The notes: generated by a model from the letters alone, not told the origin. A stretch of 64,000 nucleotides of DNA from Chloroflexota bacterium (GCA_022821645.1 JAJEDE010000011.1:124001-188000), one strand, 5' to 3'. Numbered from the stretch's first letter, positions 54,002-63,308 are shown. Made by a program: numbers and translations.

Positions 54002-55069
54002 TCAGGCGTCGGTGATGGGCAGTTGCACGCGCACGTTTCCGCCGGCCTGGGACTGCAGCGCGGCTAGGAGGACCTCCAGGGCCTGGCGGGCCTGACGTCC
54101 GTCGCAACTGGGTTCGCCGCCGTCACGGATCAGGCCGACCAATTCCGTCACCAGCCCGGCGATGTGGCCCTGGGAGTAGTGCGTCGGCGTCAACTCGCGG
54201 CCGCGCAGGCCTTCCTCGGGGTCGTCGTAGAGCACGGCGTAGTCGTTCGTGAGGTGGATACGGCCTTCGGTACCCCAGATGTCGAAGGGGCCGATGTAAC
54301 GCCCAGGCATGGTCTTGCAGGCGTTCCAGAAGGCGCGCACGTCGTTGTCGTACTCGATCATGATGCTGAGGGCGGGATCGGTGTCGGGGTCGTGGCCGCC
54401 GTCGCTGGCGTAGCGGGGGCCGTAGTCCTCGAAGCCCTTCTCGGCCACGGCATAGACGGCCGTCGGGTTGCCGGTGGAGAACCAGTTGATCGTGTCGCAC
54501 ACGTGGGTGCCGTTGCGGAAGAGCATGGCGCGGGGGCCGCCCTGGTTGCACATGATGCGGACGACGTCGCCGATGGCGCCGTCGTCGATCAGCTTGCCGA
54601 CATCGGCCCACGGAAACCACCAGCGGTAGACGTGGTCGATCAGCATGGGAATGCCAGCTTTGTCCACGGCTTCGATCATGCGGTCGGCGTCAGCCAGGGT
54701 GGTGGCGATGGGCTTTTCGCAGACGATGCCTCTTACGCCGGCCTCGGCCGCGTCGATCACTATTTGTGTGTGTACGTGGTCGCTGGTGACCACGCTGATG
54801 AGGTCGAGGTTTTCCCGATCGATCATCTCGCGGTAGTCGGTGTACGAGTTGACTTCCGAGACGTAGGAGCGCCAGTTGGCGTCGAACTCGTCGATTGCTT
54901 CCTGCCGCAAGTCGCAGACGGCGACCAGTTCCGTGTCCTCGACGAAGTGGTAGGCCGAAGCGTGCGAGTGCGGCATGGTGATGCCCCAGCCGCGCTTGGC
55001 GGCCGGAATTGGTGGGCGGGCACCGATGCCTGTCAGCCCAACGACGCCGGCTCTCAGTTCGCTACCCAT
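54002..55069 (-). CDS. Gfo/Idh/MocA family oxidoreductase
   Basis: 355 codons. N-terminal Rossmann domain (GVVGLTGIGARPPIPAAKRG, an unusual extended glycine loop, and ELVAVCDLR), the conserved EKPIATTLADADRM, and a C-terminal alpha/beta domain with WWFPWADVGKLIDDGAIGDV. NAD(P)-dependent oxidation or epimerisation of sugars or inositol. It follows two related genes 29 and 60 nt apart, one operon. Confidence 0.9.
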   Translation of the reverse strand: MGSELRAGVVGLTGIGARPPIPAAKRGWGITMPHSHASAYHFVEDTELVAVCDLRQEAIDEFDANWRSYVSEVNSYTDYREMIDRENLDLISVVTSDHVHTQIVIDAAEAGVRGIVCEKPIATTLADADRMIEAVDKAGIPMLIDHVYRWWFPWADVGKLIDDGAIGDVVRIMCNQGGPRAMLFRNGTHVCDTINWFSTGNPTAVYAVAEKGFEDYGPRYASDGGHDPDTDPALSIMIEYDNDVRAFWNACKTMPGRYIGPFDIWGTEGRIHLTNDYAVLYDDPEEGLRGRELTPTHYSQGHIAGLVTELVGLIRDGGEPSCDGRQARQALEVLLAALQSQAGGNVRVQLPITDA

Positions 55070-55098
55070 CGGACCCTCCCTGTGCGCTGGCCCCTACA

Positions 55099-56139
55099 TC
55101 ACAATTCGACGGCGATCCGCTCGGTGCTCGAGCGGATGATGGCGTCGAGGACGCCGATCGTGTCCAGGTTATTGCGTCCGGAGCACGGATTGTCCTGGCC
55201 TTCCATTACGTGCGACCAGAAGCCGTTCCAGAGGTCCTGTTCGATGTCGGCCCAACGGCCACCGCGCTCGGCCCTTCCAATGGGAAAGACCTCGGAGCGT
55301 GGATAGCGCTCCAGGGGTTGTCGGGGCGTGACGGTCATCTGAAAGTCCGTGGAGTTCAGCGAGAAGCCGTGCAAGGTCACGGCAGCTTCCGAGAATTCCA
55401 GGCGCAGGTACATCTCGTAAGCCTGCGCGTCCGACGTGGCGGTGTAGCTCACGATTACCGGACCATCGAAGGTGATGATGGCGCAGACGTGCGGCTCAGC
55501 CGTCCAGTTGCTGCTGGCCGGTGTTGCGTTGACGCCCCACACGCAACGCGGCGGCCGCTGCACCAACGACAGCAACGAGTCGACCTGATGCGAGCCCTGG
55601 TGCCACAAGTGCATGGGCGGGTAGCCGTTCTCGAAGGGACGCCCGCGCGCGTTGTGATGCACCATCGTGATGGCGCCCAGTTCGCCGTAGCGTCCGTCGG
55701 CAATGATCTCCCGCAGCAGCGGATAGGGGTGAAAGAACCGGTCGTTCTGCGTCACAACAACCTTAACGTCGTTGGCCTCTGCGGCGGCAACGACGCGCTC
55801 GGCTTCCTCCAAGCTGCACGTGAAGGGCTTTTCCACGATCACGTGCTTGCCGGCGGCGATGGCTTGCTCCATATAGGACGTGTGGAGATGGCCCGGGGTG
55901 AAGACGCCGACGGCATCACATGGCGTGGCCGCCATGGCCTCGGTCAGGGAGGTGAAGCAAGCCGATTCAGGAAGGCCGCTGACCTGGAGGGCACTCTCAA
56001 ACGCCTCGGGCACGATATCGACGAGCCCGACCACCCTGAACTTGTCCGGTAGCGACATTTGAGCGCTCAGGTGCTGCTGCGCCCGGATGCCCAGACCAAC
56101 CGAAATGACTCGCAACGGCTGAGCGTTCAAGGCTGCCAC
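55099..56139 (-). CDS. Gfo/Idh/MocA family oxidoreductase
   Basis: 346 codons. Cofactor region VISVGLGIRAQQHL, FTPGHLHTSYMEQAIAAGKHV, the family motif VEKPFTCSLEEAERV, and LREIIADGRYGELGAITMVH with the likely catalytic Lys/His region. Middle gene of the three-gene Gfo/Idh operon; closest in layout to sugar dehydrogenases of the family, though the substrate is not readable. Confidence 0.9.
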   Translation of the reverse strand: MAALNAQPLRVISVGLGIRAQQHLSAQMSLPDKFRVVGLVDIVPEAFESALQVSGLPESACFTSLTEAMAATPCDAVGVFTPGHLHTSYMEQAIAAGKHVIVEKPFTCSLEEAERVVAAAEANDVKVVVTQNDRFFHPYPLLREIIADGRYGELGAITMVHHNARGRPFENGYPPMHLWHQGSHQVDSLLSLVQRPPRCVWGVNATPASSNWTAEPHVCAIITFDGPVIVSYTATSDAQAYEMYLRLEFSEAAVTLHGFSLNSTDFQMTVTPRQPLERYPRSEVFPIGRAERGGRWADIEQDLWNGFWSHVMEGQDNPCSGRNNLDTIGVLDAIIRSSTERIAVEL

Positions 56140-56199
56140 GCGAGACGGGCGCCGGCGGGAACAGCTGGAGTGGTCTTCAGGAGTGCCTCCGTGCTGGGG

Positions 56200-57306
56200 C
56201 TAAACCTCAGGAATGGTGACCGGCAGCATCTGGCCTGAATCGGACGAGGCGTAGGCAGCGGTGGTGACTTCGTTGACCCACATGCCGGCTTCCGGTTCGA
56301 TTGGCGGCGGACCTTCGCCCAAACAGGCGCGGAAGAAGTCGCCTGTGAGTACGCGGTAGGGGTTGTTCAGCGCGCCGGCCTTGTCGAACGTCCAGGACTT
56401 GAGCGGCGCGCTGGCCTGGGCGCCGCTGTAGGAGGCCCACTGCATCGGTTCGCGGTTGGACTCGCCGTTCGGGTTGAACTTCAGCCAGCCGTCACGACCC
56501 CACAAGATGAGGCCGTTGTGCCGCGACGAACCGTATTCGGCGCTGCTGGTGTAGTAGCCGGAGTTGAGGTTGCCGACCATGCCGTTCTCGAATTCCAGAT
56601 TGACCACGGCGGCGTCCTCAACGGTGATCGCTTCGCCGCCGACGTTGCGGCAGAACGCGCTGACCGACTTGAAGTCGGATCCTGCGATGTGCCGCAGCAG
56701 GTCCAGGTAGTGGCAGCCGAGGATGGTCAGGTGTCCGCCGCCGCCCAGCTCCTTCGAGAAGAACCAGCCGCCGGCGGCCACGTCGTATTGGGGGCGGGCC
56801 GCGGGGTTCTGAATCGTGCGTTCCTGGTCGGCCACGAACCAGGCCTGGAATGACAGCAGGTCGCCCAGGAATCCCTCAGCGACCAGGCGACGCGCTTCCT
56901 GGACGATGGGATAGGCGCGGGAGATGTAGGCGATGCCGAGATGGAGGTTCCGGCTCTTGGCGAGCTGGTAGATGGCGCGGTAGTCGTCAATGTCTACGTA
57001 TCCCGGCTTTTCGTGGAACACGTGGGCGCCAGCTTCCAGCGCCTGGGTGATGACGGGCGGCATGCGCCACGGCTCCATCGTGATGAGCGCCACGTGGGGC
57101 TGGAAGTCGCGGTACAGCTCGTCCAGGTCGGTATACGTGGCGGAGACCTTGCCGGCGCCGCCCTGGCGGACCTCATCGAAGGTTCCGCCGGTAACGTCGC
57201 CAACCGCGACCGCGCCGACCTCATCGTTGTGGAGCGCGTCGATCAGCGCGCCCAGGTGCCAGGCGGTCGGTTCGGTAATCACCGCAACTCGCAGTTTGTC
57301 GCTCAT
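56200..57306 (-). CDS. Gfo/Idh/MocA family oxidoreductase
   Basis: 368 codons, first gene of the operon. RVAVITEPTAWHLGALIDALH begins the Rossmann domain (without the usual GxGxxG spacing), EAGAHVFHEKPGYVDIDDYRAI supplies the EKP motif, and GGGGHLTILGCHYLDLLRHIAG holds the His pair seen in many family members. Diverges from the propeller lipoprotein genes. A promoter was not clear on its side. Confidence 0.9.
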   Translation of the reverse strand: MSDKLRVAVITEPTAWHLGALIDALHNDEVGAVAVGDVTGGTFDEVRQGGAGKVSATYTDLDELYRDFQPHVALITMEPWRMPPVITQALEAGAHVFHEKPGYVDIDDYRAIYQLAKSRNLHLGIAYISRAYPIVQEARRLVAEGFLGDLLSFQAWFVADQERTIQNPAARPQYDVAAGGWFFSKELGGGGHLTILGCHYLDLLRHIAGSDFKSVSAFCRNVGGEAITVEDAAVVNLEFENGMVGNLNSGYYTSSAEYGSSRHNGLILWGRDGWLKFNPNGESNREPMQWASYSGAQASAPLKSWTFDKAGALNNPYRVLTGDFFRACLGEGPPPIEPEAGMWVNEVTTAAYASSDSGQMLPVTIPEV

Positions 57307-57644
57307 GCAGCGGCTGCCTATGTCGGTGCGGCTCGATTGCCGCGTGGATGCGGGGATTCTGCCTTGCGCGACTCCTAAAGGCCAGTTTCGGGCCTGGCAG
57401 ACTGCTCATCGAATTCTCGAAGATGCCGCTCGTCGGTTTCCGTTGGAATCGCAGTCGGCGCTATACTTCCTGAAGCTGTGAATTCGCGACATGAGCAGCG
57501 TGGGTTCAGGCGCATGCATGCACGAATAATCGGCGCGCGACGCGCGATGCGGCCGACCCGGGTCTTCGGGCTGGCGCCGAAAGGTAGCGCCGCCCCGCTA
57601 TGTCTTCGGACCGGCGGTGACCCGGCCGTGAAAGGACCGAGACG
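57307..57644. other. Divergent region and leader of the lipoprotein array
   Basis: 338 bases, no gene. A -10 TATACT at 57462-57467 gives a 170-nt leader before ATG 57645. The leader folds readily: CCCG/CGGG around 57559-57572 and GGCGC/GCGCC around 57574-57592. No known riboswitch class was recognised. Confidence 0.45.
57462..57467 (+). promoter_or_regulatory. -10 element before the lipoprotein array
   Basis: TATACT, one base from consensus. The -35 at 17-18 nt (TCCGTT/TTCCGT) is poor. The nearest plus-strand gene is copy 1. Confidence 0.4.
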
Positions 57645-58847
57645 ATGAACACGCCACAACTCACGCGACGACGAGTCCTAGCAGGCATGGGCGGCATTGG
57701 GGTGGCCATGTTGGCTGCGGCCTGTGGCGAAGGCGGGCCAGAGAGTGCGCCCAGGGGCGCGGCAGGCGAAGGCGCCGAGGCGCCGGTGGGCGACGCCGGC
57801 GAGATTCTGGTCTTCAGCAACAGTTCGCCGCACGTCACCGCCATTGACATCCTCACCGAGGAAATCGCCCGCACCGGCGACGTCGACGGCCTAGTGACCT
57901 GGGCCTGGAACGACGACAACAATTACTTCGACGGCCGCCACCTCTGGCTCGGCACCCTCAACGCCGGCACTGCCGAACTCATCACGCTGGACGTCGACAC
58001 CTTCACCGTGAGCAACCGGATCCCGCTGGGCAGCGAGGCCGAGGGCGTCTTCCTCGGCAAGGCCCGCCAGGACGGCACCCTGCTGGTCAGCAAGATGGCC
58101 GCCGGTGAAGTCCTCACCGTCAACACCGCCACCCATGAGGTCACCAACACTTTCAGTGACGTGCCGCTGCACGGCGGCGTGCTCGCCGACGCCGACCTCA
58201 GCATTGATGCCGACGGCGTGGAACGCTTCGTCTATCCCACCGGCGAGGGCGACCGGGTCGTCGCCCTCGATCCGAGCAGCGGGTCGGTCCTGGCCACCGC
58301 CGAGTCCAAGAAAGGCGGAAATCCCTCCCGCCTCACCACCTCACCGGACGGATCCATCTGGGTCCAGGAGGCCGGCAAGCACACGGTGGCTGTCTACGAG
58401 CCGTCGGCTCTTGAGTTGGTCAAGCGCTTCCAGACCGGCACCGAGCCCATCCTCGGCACATTCACCTACGACGGCAGCTACGCCTACACCGGCCATGCCG
58501 ACGACAACTTCGTGCAGGTCGTCGACACGGCGGATCTGCGGGCCCTGGCGCATATCCGGGTGGGTTTAAACCCACAAATGGTGGCCGTGCGCCCGGATTT
58601 CAGTCGCATCTATGCCATGCTGACCGACGATCAGGCCGTGGCGGTGGTCTATCAGCAGGACTGGGAAGTCAACAGTTCCACCATCACCTCGACCAAGGAG
58701 AACACGATCGCGTTGGACGCCCCGCCCGTCGGCATGTTCCTGCGCATGACCTCTGTTGGCGGCCGCCTGCGCGATTCCGCTGAGCGGGCTGAAGCCTGCA
58801 AGATTTCGTATGCCTGCGGTACGCAGAACGTGGGTGCCAAGCGCTAA
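57645..58847 (+). CDS. Tat-exported propeller lipoprotein, copy 1
   Basis: 400 codons, AAAGGA 9 nt before ATG. Signal: RRR followed by a hydrophobic stretch and lipobox LAAAC, so probably Tat-exported and lipid-anchored. After a Gly/Ala/Glu linker comes a series of repeats of the beta-propeller (YVTN-like) kind: HLWLGTLN, VSKMAAGEVLTVNT, RVVALDPSSG, GSIWVQEAGKHTVAVYE, AYTGHADDNFVQVVD and RIYAMLTDDQAVAVVY. Two C-terminal Cys are kept in all copies. Ligand unknown. First of three tandem copies. Confidence 0.82.
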   Translation: MNTPQLTRRRVLAGMGGIGVAMLAAACGEGGPESAPRGAAGEGAEAPVGDAGEILVFSNSSPHVTAIDILTEEIARTGDVDGLVTWAWNDDNNYFDGRHLWLGTLNAGTAELITLDVDTFTVSNRIPLGSEAEGVFLGKARQDGTLLVSKMAAGEVLTVNTATHEVTNTFSDVPLHGGVLADADLSIDADGVERFVYPTGEGDRVVALDPSSGSVLATAESKKGGNPSRLTTSPDGSIWVQEAGKHTVAVYEPSALELVKRFQTGTEPILGTFTYDGSYAYTGHADDNFVQVVDTADLRALAHIRVGLNPQMVAVRPDFSRIYAMLTDDQAVAVVYQQDWEVNSSTITSTKENTIALDAPPVGMFLRMTSVGGRLRDSAERAEACKISYACGTQNVGAKR

Positions 58848-58913
58848 ACGACAGCGGGCGGGGTTCAGCCTTCGGCAAACGTTGAGCGACCCGGCCGTGA
58901 AAGGACGGAGACG

Positions 58914-60125
58914 ATGACCACCTCACGGTTCCCGCGACGACGACTGCTGGCCGGCATGGGCGGCCTTGGGGTAGCGCTGCTTGCCGCCGGGTGCGGCGAG
59001 GGCGGGCCGGAAAGCGCGCCCGGCGGCGCGGCGGGCGAAGGCGCCGAGGCCCCGGTCGGCGACGCGGGCGAGATTCTTGTCTTCAGTAACAACTCGCCGC
59101 ACGTCACCGCCATTGACATCCTCACCGAGGAAGTCGCCCGCACCGGCGACGTCGACGGCCTCACTACGTGGGCCTGGAACGACGACAACAACTACTTCGA
59201 CGGCCGCCACCTGTGGCTCGGCACCCTCAACCCCGGCGGCGGTACTGCGGAACTCATCACCCTCGACGTGGACACGTTTACGGTCAGCAACCGCATCCCG
59301 CTGGGCAGCGAGGCGGAGGGCGTCTTTCTCGGCAAGGCAAGGCAGGACGGCACGCTACTGGTCAGCAAGATGGCGGCCGGCGAGGTTCTCACCGTCAACA
59401 CCGCCACCCATGAGGTCACCAACACCTTCAGCGACGTGCCGCTGCACGGCGGCGTGCTGGCCGACGCCGACCTCAGTACCGACGCGGACGGTGTCGAACG
59501 CTTCGTCTATCCCACCGGCGAGGGCGACCGGGTCGTCGCCCTCGACCCGAGCAACGGCGCTGTGCTGGCCACGGCGGAGTCCAAGAAGGGCGGAAATCCC
59601 TCCCGCCTCACGACGTCGCCCGACGGTTCCATCTGGGTCCAGGAGGCGGGCAAGCACACCGTGGCCGTCTACGAGCCGACCGCCCTGGAACTGGTCAAGC
59701 GCTTTCAGACAGGCACCGAGCCGATCCTCGGCACCTTCACGCCTGACGGCAGCTATGCCTACACCGGCCACGCCGACGACAACTTTGTGCAGGTCGTCGA
59801 TACCGCCGACCTCAGGGCCCTGGCGCATATCAGGGTGGGCTTGAACCCGCAAATGGTGGCCGTGCGCCCCGACTTCACGCGCATCTACGCCATGCTGACG
59901 GACGATCAGGCCGTGGCCGTGGTGTATCAGCAGGACTGGGAGGCCAATAGATTCACCATCACCTCGACCAAGGAGAACACGATCGCGCTGGACTCCCCGC
60001 CGGTGGGCATGTTCCTGCGCATGACCTCCGTCGGCGGCCGCCTGCGTGACGATCAGGAACGGCCTGAAGCCTGCAGACATACGTCGGCGTATTGCGCCAC
60101 GCAGAATCTGGGTAGCAAGCGCTAA
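58914..60125 (+). CDS. Tat-exported propeller lipoprotein, copy 2
   Basis: 403 codons, 66 nt after copy 1. The same signal-linker-propeller layout, with RRR and LLAAGC; Cys follows Gly instead of Ala. Two residues longer than copy 1 in LNPGGGTAEL. The most diverged of the three at nucleotide level in the centre (silent changes), while the protein stays almost the same, so protein-level selection is likely. The leader AAAGGACGGAGACG is kept. Confidence 0.82.
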   Translation: MTTSRFPRRRLLAGMGGLGVALLAAGCGEGGPESAPGGAAGEGAEAPVGDAGEILVFSNNSPHVTAIDILTEEVARTGDVDGLTTWAWNDDNNYFDGRHLWLGTLNPGGGTAELITLDVDTFTVSNRIPLGSEAEGVFLGKARQDGTLLVSKMAAGEVLTVNTATHEVTNTFSDVPLHGGVLADADLSTDADGVERFVYPTGEGDRVVALDPSNGAVLATAESKKGGNPSRLTTSPDGSIWVQEAGKHTVAVYEPTALELVKRFQTGTEPILGTFTPDGSYAYTGHADDNFVQVVDTADLRALAHIRVGLNPQMVAVRPDFTRIYAMLTDDQAVAVVYQQDWEANRFTITSTKENTIALDSPPVGMFLRMTSVGGRLRDDQERPEACRHTSAYCATQNLGSKR

Positions 60126-60191
60126 ACCCAAAATAGCCGGGCTGGGTTGTTAGCAGACGGATGGTTCCCCGGCTGCGAAAGGACGAGGACG

Positions 60192-61397
60192 ATGAACACC
60201 CCACAACTCCCGCGACGACGAGTCCTGGCCGGCATGGGCGGCCTTGGGGTGGCGCTGCTGGCGGCCGCCTGCGGCGAGGGCGGACCGGAGAGTTCGCCCG
60301 GCGGCGCGGCGGGCGATGTTGCCGAAGCCCCTGTCGGCGACGCCGGTGAGATTCTCGTCTTCAGCAACAGCTCGCCGCACGTCACTGCCATTGACATCCT
60401 CACCGAGGAGATCGCCCGCACCGGCGACGTCGACGGCCTGGTCACCTGGGCCTGGAACGACGACAACAATTACTTCGACGGCCGCCACCTGTGGCTTGGC
60501 ACGCTCAATCCCGCCGCCGGCACCGCCGAACTGATCACCCTCGACGTCGACACATTCACCGTCAGTAACCGCATCCCGCTGGGCAGCGAGGCCGAGGGCG
60601 TCTTCCTCGGCAAGGCCCGCCAGGACGGCACCCTGCTGGTCAGCAAGATGGCCGCCGGTGAAGTCCTCACCGTCAACACCGCCACCCATGAGATCACCAA
60701 CACTTTCAGTGACGTGCCTCTGCATGGTGGCGTGCTGGCGGACGCCGACCTCAGCATTGATGCCGACGGCGTGGAACGCTTCGTCTATCCCACCGGCGAG
60801 GGCGACCGGGTCGTCGCCCTTGATCCGAGCAGCGGGTCGGTCCTGGCCACCGCCGAGTCCAAGAAAGGCGGGAATCCCACCCGCCTCACCACCTCGCCCG
60901 ACGGCTCGATCTGGGTGCAGGAGGCTGGCAAGCACACGGTGGCCGTCTATGAGCCGTCGACTCTGGAGCTCGTCAAGCGCTTTCAGACGGGCACCGAGCC
61001 AATCCTTGGCACGTTCACCTACGACGGCGCCTATGCCTATACCGGCCATGCCGACGACAACTTCGTGCAGGTCGTGGATACCGCCGACCTCCGCGCCCTG
61101 GCCCACATCCGAGTTGGTCTGACTCCGCAAATGGTGGCCGTGCGGCCCGACTTCAGCCGCATCTACGCGATGCTGACCGATGACCAAGCCGTCGCCGTCG
61201 TCTATCAGCAGGACTGGGAAGCCAACAGCTTGACCATCACTTCCAGCAAGGAGAACACGATCGCACTGGAGTCGCCGCCCGTCGGCATGTTCCTGCGTAT
61301 GACCTCCGTGGGAGGCCGCCTGAGGGACGATTCGGAACGGAAGGCCGTCTGCCAGATCCACTACTCGTGCGTGCAGCAGAGGGGTACGAAGCGCTAG
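60192..61397 (+). CDS. Tat-exported propeller lipoprotein, copy 3
   Basis: 401 codons from ATG 60192, again 66 nt after its predecessor; the frame also opens at 60147 but homology and AAAGGACGAGGACG place the start here. RRR and LLAAAC lipobox. Its central 300 nt (about 60573-60870) are almost identical to copy 1 (58020-58317) and differ from copy 2, which suggests gene conversion. C-terminal Cys pair present (AVCQIHYSC). Confidence 0.82.
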   Translation: MNTPQLPRRRVLAGMGGLGVALLAAACGEGGPESSPGGAAGDVAEAPVGDAGEILVFSNSSPHVTAIDILTEEIARTGDVDGLVTWAWNDDNNYFDGRHLWLGTLNPAAGTAELITLDVDTFTVSNRIPLGSEAEGVFLGKARQDGTLLVSKMAAGEVLTVNTATHEITNTFSDVPLHGGVLADADLSIDADGVERFVYPTGEGDRVVALDPSSGSVLATAESKKGGNPTRLTTSPDGSIWVQEAGKHTVAVYEPSTLELVKRFQTGTEPILGTFTYDGAYAYTGHADDNFVQVVDTADLRALAHIRVGLTPQMVAVRPDFSRIYAMLTDDQAVAVVYQQDWEANSLTITSSKENTIALESPPVGMFLRMTSVGGRLRDDSERKAVCQIHYSCVQQRGTKR

Positions 61398-61576
61398 CTG
61401 GAAACCGGTGTGGGACCGTCGCGCTCGATGGCGAGTGAGCCGCCGGCATGGTTGACCGTCGCAGGACTCGTGGCCCGCGGGCGGCGCCGTCGTGTGCGTC
61501 GTCACGCCAGCTCTCGTCGCCATGGCGCGGCGAGCCCGAGCGAGAGCGCGCCGCGGACCTTTTGGCGCCCGACCGT

Positions 61577-61606
61577 TTGACAGGATTCTGAGCAGGGTGC
61601 TAAATA
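61577..61606 (+). promoter_or_regulatory. Putative promoter of the ABC operon
   Basis: Perfect -35 TTGACA (61577-61582), 18-nt spacer, TG extension, then TAAATA. The -10 is weak, the -35 is full consensus. Confidence 0.4.
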
Positions 61607-61617
61607 AGGCGCTCTAT

Positions 61618-61664
61618 GGCGGCTTGTCCGGCTGATGCTCAGTCGGCTGGCCGCTGGGTTTTTT
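61618..61664 (+). terminator. Stem-loops with T6, attenuator-like
   Basis: Inner stem 61629-61635/61639-61645 (one G-U pair, 3-nt loop) inside an outer GCGGC/GCCGC stem (61619-61623/61650-61654), followed 4 nt later by six Ts (61659-61664). It lies after the promoter candidate and 65 nt before the binding-protein gene. Confidence 0.45.
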
Positions 61665-61728
61665 GCATTAAGCGGACTAGCGACATGGCGTTGTGCGTCG
61701 CGTAAGTCCACCGATGCGGGGAGGTTTC

Positions 61729-63264
61729 ATGAGCGGTCCAGTAACACGACGGAAGGTCATTCGCGCCCTGGGAGTCGGTTCCCTGGGAGCGTCGGCAGCG
61801 ATTCTCGCGGCCTGTGGGGAGACTCAGGTCGTCGAGGTCGAGAAGATTGTCGAGAAGGAAGTTCCAGTCGAGCGGGTCGTCGAGAAGGAAGTTCCGGTCG
61901 AGCGGGTCGTTGAGAAGGTCGTTGAGAAGCAAGTCCCGGTCGAAGTCCAGAAGGTCGTTGAGGTCGAGAAGGTCGTGACCCGGGAGGTCATGGTCGAAGC
62001 CCCAGTCCAGATGGAGCCGACCGCGCCGATCCAGTTCATGAACTACTGGGCGGCTGGGACTCGCTGGGAGACGATGAAGGCCGGGTTGGAGGAGTTCGAC
62101 AAGCAGTTCCCCAACGTCAAGTACGACCTTATTCCGATCCCGCCCGGGTTCTACCGCGACAAGGTGAACATCATGTTCGCGGCCGGTACGGTCGGTGACG
62201 TGGTTGTGCTGAACGGCGCCCGGATGCGCGAGTTCGCGCCGGGTCTCGTGCAGCTCCAGGACCACGTTGACAAGGCCGGTATCGACCTTGACGACTTCCT
62301 CATCCTGTCGCGCGAAAATCCGGACGACCCGAGCCTCCAGAACCTGGACATCGATGGCGTGCTGTACGGCATGCCGTTCATGTCGGCCGTCAACGGCTAC
62401 GTCTACAACATCGACAAGTTCGATGCTGACGGCGTGGAAGCGCCGACGGCTGACTGGACCTGGGATTCGCAGTTGGAGGCGGCCCGGCAGCTCACCAACG
62501 CCGACACCAATGAGTACGGACTGCACCACGGTACCGGCGGCGAGTTCCGCTGGTTGCCCCTGATCAGCGCCAACGGCGGCTGGCTGTTCACCGAGCGGAC
62601 CCGCCCGGCACCGGCCTCCGGATTCGCCACCGAAGGTGGACTTGAGGCGTTCGAGTGGTACGTCAACGCGACATACGAAGAGGGCGTAGGCGTCCCCCTC
62701 GGCGAGTTGTCGCAGTTGCTGACCGAGGGCATTACGGCCCCGTTCGCGACCGGCAAGATCGGCATGGAGCCCGGCGGCATTCACGGCCCCGGCGGCCGCA
62801 AGCTTCGCGTGGGCGGCCGATTCGAGTGGGACAACATGCCGTCGCCGCGGTCGCCGACCGGTGAGGTCGCCTACTCCACCAATGAGCTGGGGCACTTCAT
62901 CACCGTCAAGGCGCTTGAGCACGGCACGGTCGAGGCCTCGGTCATCCTCACGTCGTTCATTGCGGGTGAGTACTTCCAGGGTCTGGTCGCCGACGGGCGG
63001 GGAGCCATTCCCATGCACCGCGCCGCGATCAACAGCGACCGATATCTTGGCTTCCAGCCGGGAATGCCCCGCAGCATGGAGCTCATCCGAGACCACTTCC
63101 TGAGCCCGCACGCCTACGGCCTCATGTTCTTCAGCGGCTGGGCGCAGTGGTGGAACATCCTGCACGACGAAACGCAGCCCGCGATCGTCGGCGAGATTCC
63201 GGCCCGCGAAGCTCTGTTGAACGCGCAGGCCGCATGCGACAAGCACCTGGCAACGCTGCAATAG
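61729..63264 (+). CDS. Sugar ABC transporter substrate-binding lipoprotein
   Basis: 511 codons from ATG 61729, GGGGAGGT 5 nt upstream. Signal with RRK, hydrophobic stretch and lipobox LAAC. Residues about 25-80 are a repeated Val/Glu/Lys stalk (EKEVPVERVVEK units). The solute-binding fold of family 1 follows: WETMKAGLEEFDKQFPNVKYD, FAAGTVGDVVVLNG, GVLYGMPFMSAVNGYVYN, and FATGKIGMEPGG. Likely captures a sugar for the CUT1 permease just downstream. Confidence 0.93.
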   Translation: MSGPVTRRKVIRALGVGSLGASAAILAACGETQVVEVEKIVEKEVPVERVVEKEVPVERVVEKVVEKQVPVEVQKVVEVEKVVTREVMVEAPVQMEPTAPIQFMNYWAAGTRWETMKAGLEEFDKQFPNVKYDLIPIPPGFYRDKVNIMFAAGTVGDVVVLNGARMREFAPGLVQLQDHVDKAGIDLDDFLILSRENPDDPSLQNLDIDGVLYGMPFMSAVNGYVYNIDKFDADGVEAPTADWTWDSQLEAARQLTNADTNEYGLHHGTGGEFRWLPLISANGGWLFTERTRPAPASGFATEGGLEAFEWYVNATYEEGVGVPLGELSQLLTEGITAPFATGKIGMEPGGIHGPGGRKLRVGGRFEWDNMPSPRSPTGEVAYSTNELGHFITVKALEHGTVEASVILTSFIAGEYFQGLVADGRGAIPMHRAAINSDRYLGFQPGMPRSMELIRDHFLSPHAYGLMFFSGWAQWWNILHDETQPAIVGEIPAREALLNAQAACDKHLATLQ

Positions 63265-63308
63265 GCACGATTCGCACTCATTCAAGCTATTGAATGACGG
63301 CGATGTGT

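Larger units (their letters stand above)
61398..61728. other. Leader region of the sugar ABC operon
   Basis: 331 bases without a gene, carrying a promoter candidate (61577-61606), a two-stem structure with a T-run (61618-61664), and GGGGAGGT just before the binding-protein ATG at 61729. Confidence 0.5.
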
